Shown here piece after piece: positions 15,068-15,503 of a stretch of DNA of 15,503 nt. The notes beneath the pieces were generated by a model, which was not told where the DNA came from, searched no databases, and saw only the letters and a program-made list of their open reading frames with translations. The DNA is from Bacteroidota bacterium (lineage in GTDB: Bacteria > Spirochaetota > Spirochaetia > JABMQR01), in NCBI GenBank assembly GCA_013202335.1, contig JABMQR010000176.1, forward strand, positions 1-15,503. Direction: 5' to 3'. Made by a program: the position numbers and the translations under genes. Every line of letters starts with the position of its first letter. Position 1 is the stretch's first letter.

Positions 15068-15503
15068 GTTTGACTGTACTGTACCGGGATAAAATTGTGG
15101 GAACCCTCTCTTTGAATTCCAGAGCCAGAATGATTTTCAACTATGATCCTAACTGGTTAAGATCATCAATCAGGTTCCCCATCTCAACAAGCCTCCCCTT
15201 TTCGGGAAAATATATTCAAGGAAAAGACGATCATAACTTCTTTGCAAATCTATTACCCGAAGCCGGTGCACGGGAAGGAATATGCAGAAGTCTGGGAATA
15301 TCCCGTGACAATGATTATAACCTTCTTTCAGCTATTGGTGGTGAATGTGCCGGCGCTCTGTGTATTATTCCGAAAATTTCTGAAGCTGTACAAGCCGAAA
15401 GTTATGAAGCAATAAGCGAAGAAATTCTTAAGAAAGCAATTGAAACCCACATTCCCTATACAAGGTTTGCTGCTGCAGGAAAACTTCGGCTATCTCTTGC
15501 AGG
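15064..15503 (+). CDS. hipA: HipA-type serine/threonine kinase toxin, partial (N-terminal 146 residues)
   Basis: The 5' part of a HipA-family toxin kinase; the gene runs off the window end. In E. coli HipA phosphorylates glutamyl-tRNA synthetase and induces persistence, while other HipA proteins hit different targets. The N-terminal subdomain is clear: VLYRDKIVGTLSLN, FNYDPNWL, PISTSLPFS, FFANLLPEAGAREGI, and LLSAIGGECAGAL where the family has GGDCAGAL. The last residues, AAGKLRLSLAG, are the beginning of the conserved RLSLAGAQxK nucleotide-binding loop. The kinase active site (HxxN, DFD) lies beyond the window, so intactness cannot be judged. The ATG overlaps the hipB stop by 4 bp. Confidence 0.93.
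   Translation, partial: MSLTVLYRDKIVGTLSLNSRARMIFNYDPNWLRSSIRFPISTSLPFSGKYIQGKDDHNFFANLLPEAGAREGICRSLGISRDNDYNLLSAIGGECAGALCIIPKISEAVQAESYEAISEEILKKAIETHIPYTRFAAAGKLRLSLA

Noticed and set aside
1..15503. CRISPR array, tRNA or rRNA genes
   Set aside because: No regularly spaced repeat-spacer units and no tRNA cloverleaf or rRNA-like stretch were seen on either strand.

Overview
The window looks like AT-rich bacterial chromosome with a dense accessory gene order. A spirochaete host (Spirochaetales such as Treponema, Spirochaeta or Sediminispirochaeta) is my best guess. The grounds are the non-lipidated solute-binding protein leader ending in AGGQQE, a pattern I associate with that group, and the style of the carbohydrate operons (CUT1 permeases, DeoR regulator, URO-D-family protein). 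This is inference and not proof.

Layout. (1) Positions 130-1137 (-) hold a 5'-truncated aldo/keto reductase with a C-terminal ferredoxin domain. It is joined head-on at about 1138-1156 to the decayed 3' part of an AbiEii-type nucleotidyltransferase gene (+, to 1499). (2) Positions 1565-11874 hold a divergent catabolic locus for L-ascorbate or a very close relative. Leftward from the AT-rich divergent promoter region (7957-8216) run ulaG (ascorbate-6-phosphate lactonase), a CUT1 solute-binding protein, two CUT1 permeases, a URO-D-family protein and a DeoR repressor. Rightward run ulaD, ulaE, ulaF and an FGGY sugar kinase, ending at a hairpin terminator. (3) Positions 12150-14589 (-) hold a three-gene unit: DUF1349 protein, DUF89/ARMT1-like phosphatase and PhzF-family isomerase. 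(4) Positions 14693-15503 (+) hold a hipBA toxin-antitoxin operon whose promoter is bracketed by regularly spaced 16-bp operators; hipA runs off the window.

How the genes work together. In the classical route UlaABC (PTS) imports L-ascorbate as the 6-phosphate. UlaG opens the lactone to 3-keto-L-gulonate-6-P, UlaD decarboxylates it to L-xylulose-5-P, and UlaE and UlaF epimerise that to L-ribulose-5-P and D-xylulose-5-P. Here UlaD, E, F and G are all present with their catalytic residues intact, but no PTS gene is in the locus. A CUT1 ABC importer and an FGGY kinase take its place. The most economical reading is that the ligand is imported unphosphorylated and the kinase makes the 6-phosphate that UlaG needs. 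This would be an ABC-transporter-plus-kinase version of ascorbate catabolism, and it is the most interesting proposal in the window. The ABC ATPase is not encoded here, and the job of the URO-D-family protein is unknown.
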